A stretch of DNA of 5,266 nt from JAVKFF01 sp040226215 (GTDB taxonomy: Bacteria > Pseudomonadota > Alphaproteobacteria > DSM-16000 > Inquilinaceae): contig JAVKFF010000239.1 in NCBI GenBank assembly GCA_040226215.1, positions 1 through 5,266 on the forward strand, read 5' to 3'. The position numbers were made by a program, and so were the translations under genes. Each line of letters begins with the position of its first letter. Position 1 is the first letter of the stretch. The notes under the pieces are model-generated. The model did not search any database. It saw only the letters and a list, made by a program, of their open reading frames with translations, and was not told the origin of the DNA. Of this stretch, positions 4,951 to 5,266 are shown in pieces.

Positions 4951-5266
4951 GCTGGATGCCGCCGACCCGGGCTTCGCCGCCGCCTTCGACCGGATGGTCG
5001 CCGACCGGCGCGAGCAGGACGCGGATGTGGGCGAGACCGTCGCCGCGATCGTCGCCGATGTCCGCGCCCGCGGCGATGCCGCCCTGCTGGACTATACCGA
5101 GAGGTTCGACCGGGTCCGCCCGGCGGCGGGCGGGCTGGCGATCGGCGCGGGCGAGCGCGCCGCCGCGGTCGCCACGGTGCCGGCGGAGGTCCGCGCCGCG
5201 CTGGCGCTGGCGGCGGAGCGGATCCGCGCCATCCACCTGCGGCAGATGCCGCAGGACGACCGCTAC
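4940..5266 (+). CDS. hisD: Histidinol dehydrogenase (HisD), N-terminal part, cut by the window edge
   Basis: Catalyses the two-step, NAD-dependent oxidation of L-histidinol to L-histidine (EC 1.1.1.23), the last steps of the pathway, as a zinc-dependent cytoplasmic homodimer. Only the first 109 residues are present, about a quarter of the usual 430; the zinc ligands and catalytic residues lie beyond the window. The visible part fits the HisD N-terminus: MPLRLDAADPGFAAAF (1-16), then the helix and turn VRARGDAALLDYTERFDR (41-58), a family hallmark. ATG 4940 is supported by a strong ribosome site, AGGAGG (4928-4933), 6 bases upstream and inside the hisG coding sequence. It overlaps hisG by 11 bases, showing a his operon continuing to the right. 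Confidence 0.95.
   Translation, partial: MPLRLDAADPGFAAAFDRMVADRREQDADVGETVAAIVADVRARGDAALLDYTERFDRVRPAAGGLAIGAGERAAAVATVPAEVRAALALAAERIRAIHLRQMPQDDRY

Overview
The window looks like a GC-rich alphaproteobacterial chromosome, most plausibly Rhodospirillales/Acetobacteraceae-like. The grounds are the very high third-position G+C from about 1290 onward, a Dcd of the alphaproteobacterial type, and the gene order murA - DUF2948 - hisG - hisD, which I know from this class. The assignment is inference from sequence style and gene order; no database search was possible.

Layout. Positions 1-899 (minus strand) are one uninterrupted reading frame of at least 299 codons that runs off the left edge. It encodes a protein I do not recognise, with markedly lower G+C and different codon use from the rest. 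A 215-base spacer (900-1114), in which I see no convincing gene, separates its start from an intact tRNA-Thr(GGT) gene on the minus strand (1115-1189). The composition break sits on the 3' side of the tRNA, as expected for an integrated element or genomic island using a tRNA 3' end. Right of the tRNA the sequence is ordinary GC-rich core chromosome on the plus strand. It holds a 54-codon small protein gene (1292-1456) with its own Rho-independent terminator (1481-1507), then dcd (1586-2140, dCTP deaminase) with a probable terminator just after its stop. After a 222-base leader come murA (2363-3655), a DUF2948 protein (3715-4176), hisG (4288-4950, short form) and the first 109 codons of hisD (4940 to the window end).

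How the genes work together. Dcd feeds dUTP/dTTP synthesis. MurA makes the first committed step of peptidoglycan synthesis. HisG and HisD are the first and last enzymes of histidine biosynthesis; HisG is the catalytic-only short form, so a HisZ partner must be encoded elsewhere. The murA-to-hisD genes are co-directional with short gaps or an overlap and are probably co-transcribed. The intergenic leaders carry several inverted repeats, and a shared ACTCTTGCCG element follows each of the two terminators upstream of dcd and murA; I read it as a possible promoter -35 region.

No CRISPR array, insertion sequence, integrase or rRNA is visible. The most unusual parts are the unexplained low-GC gene beside the tRNA and the small conserved-looking protein gene; the rest is housekeeping.
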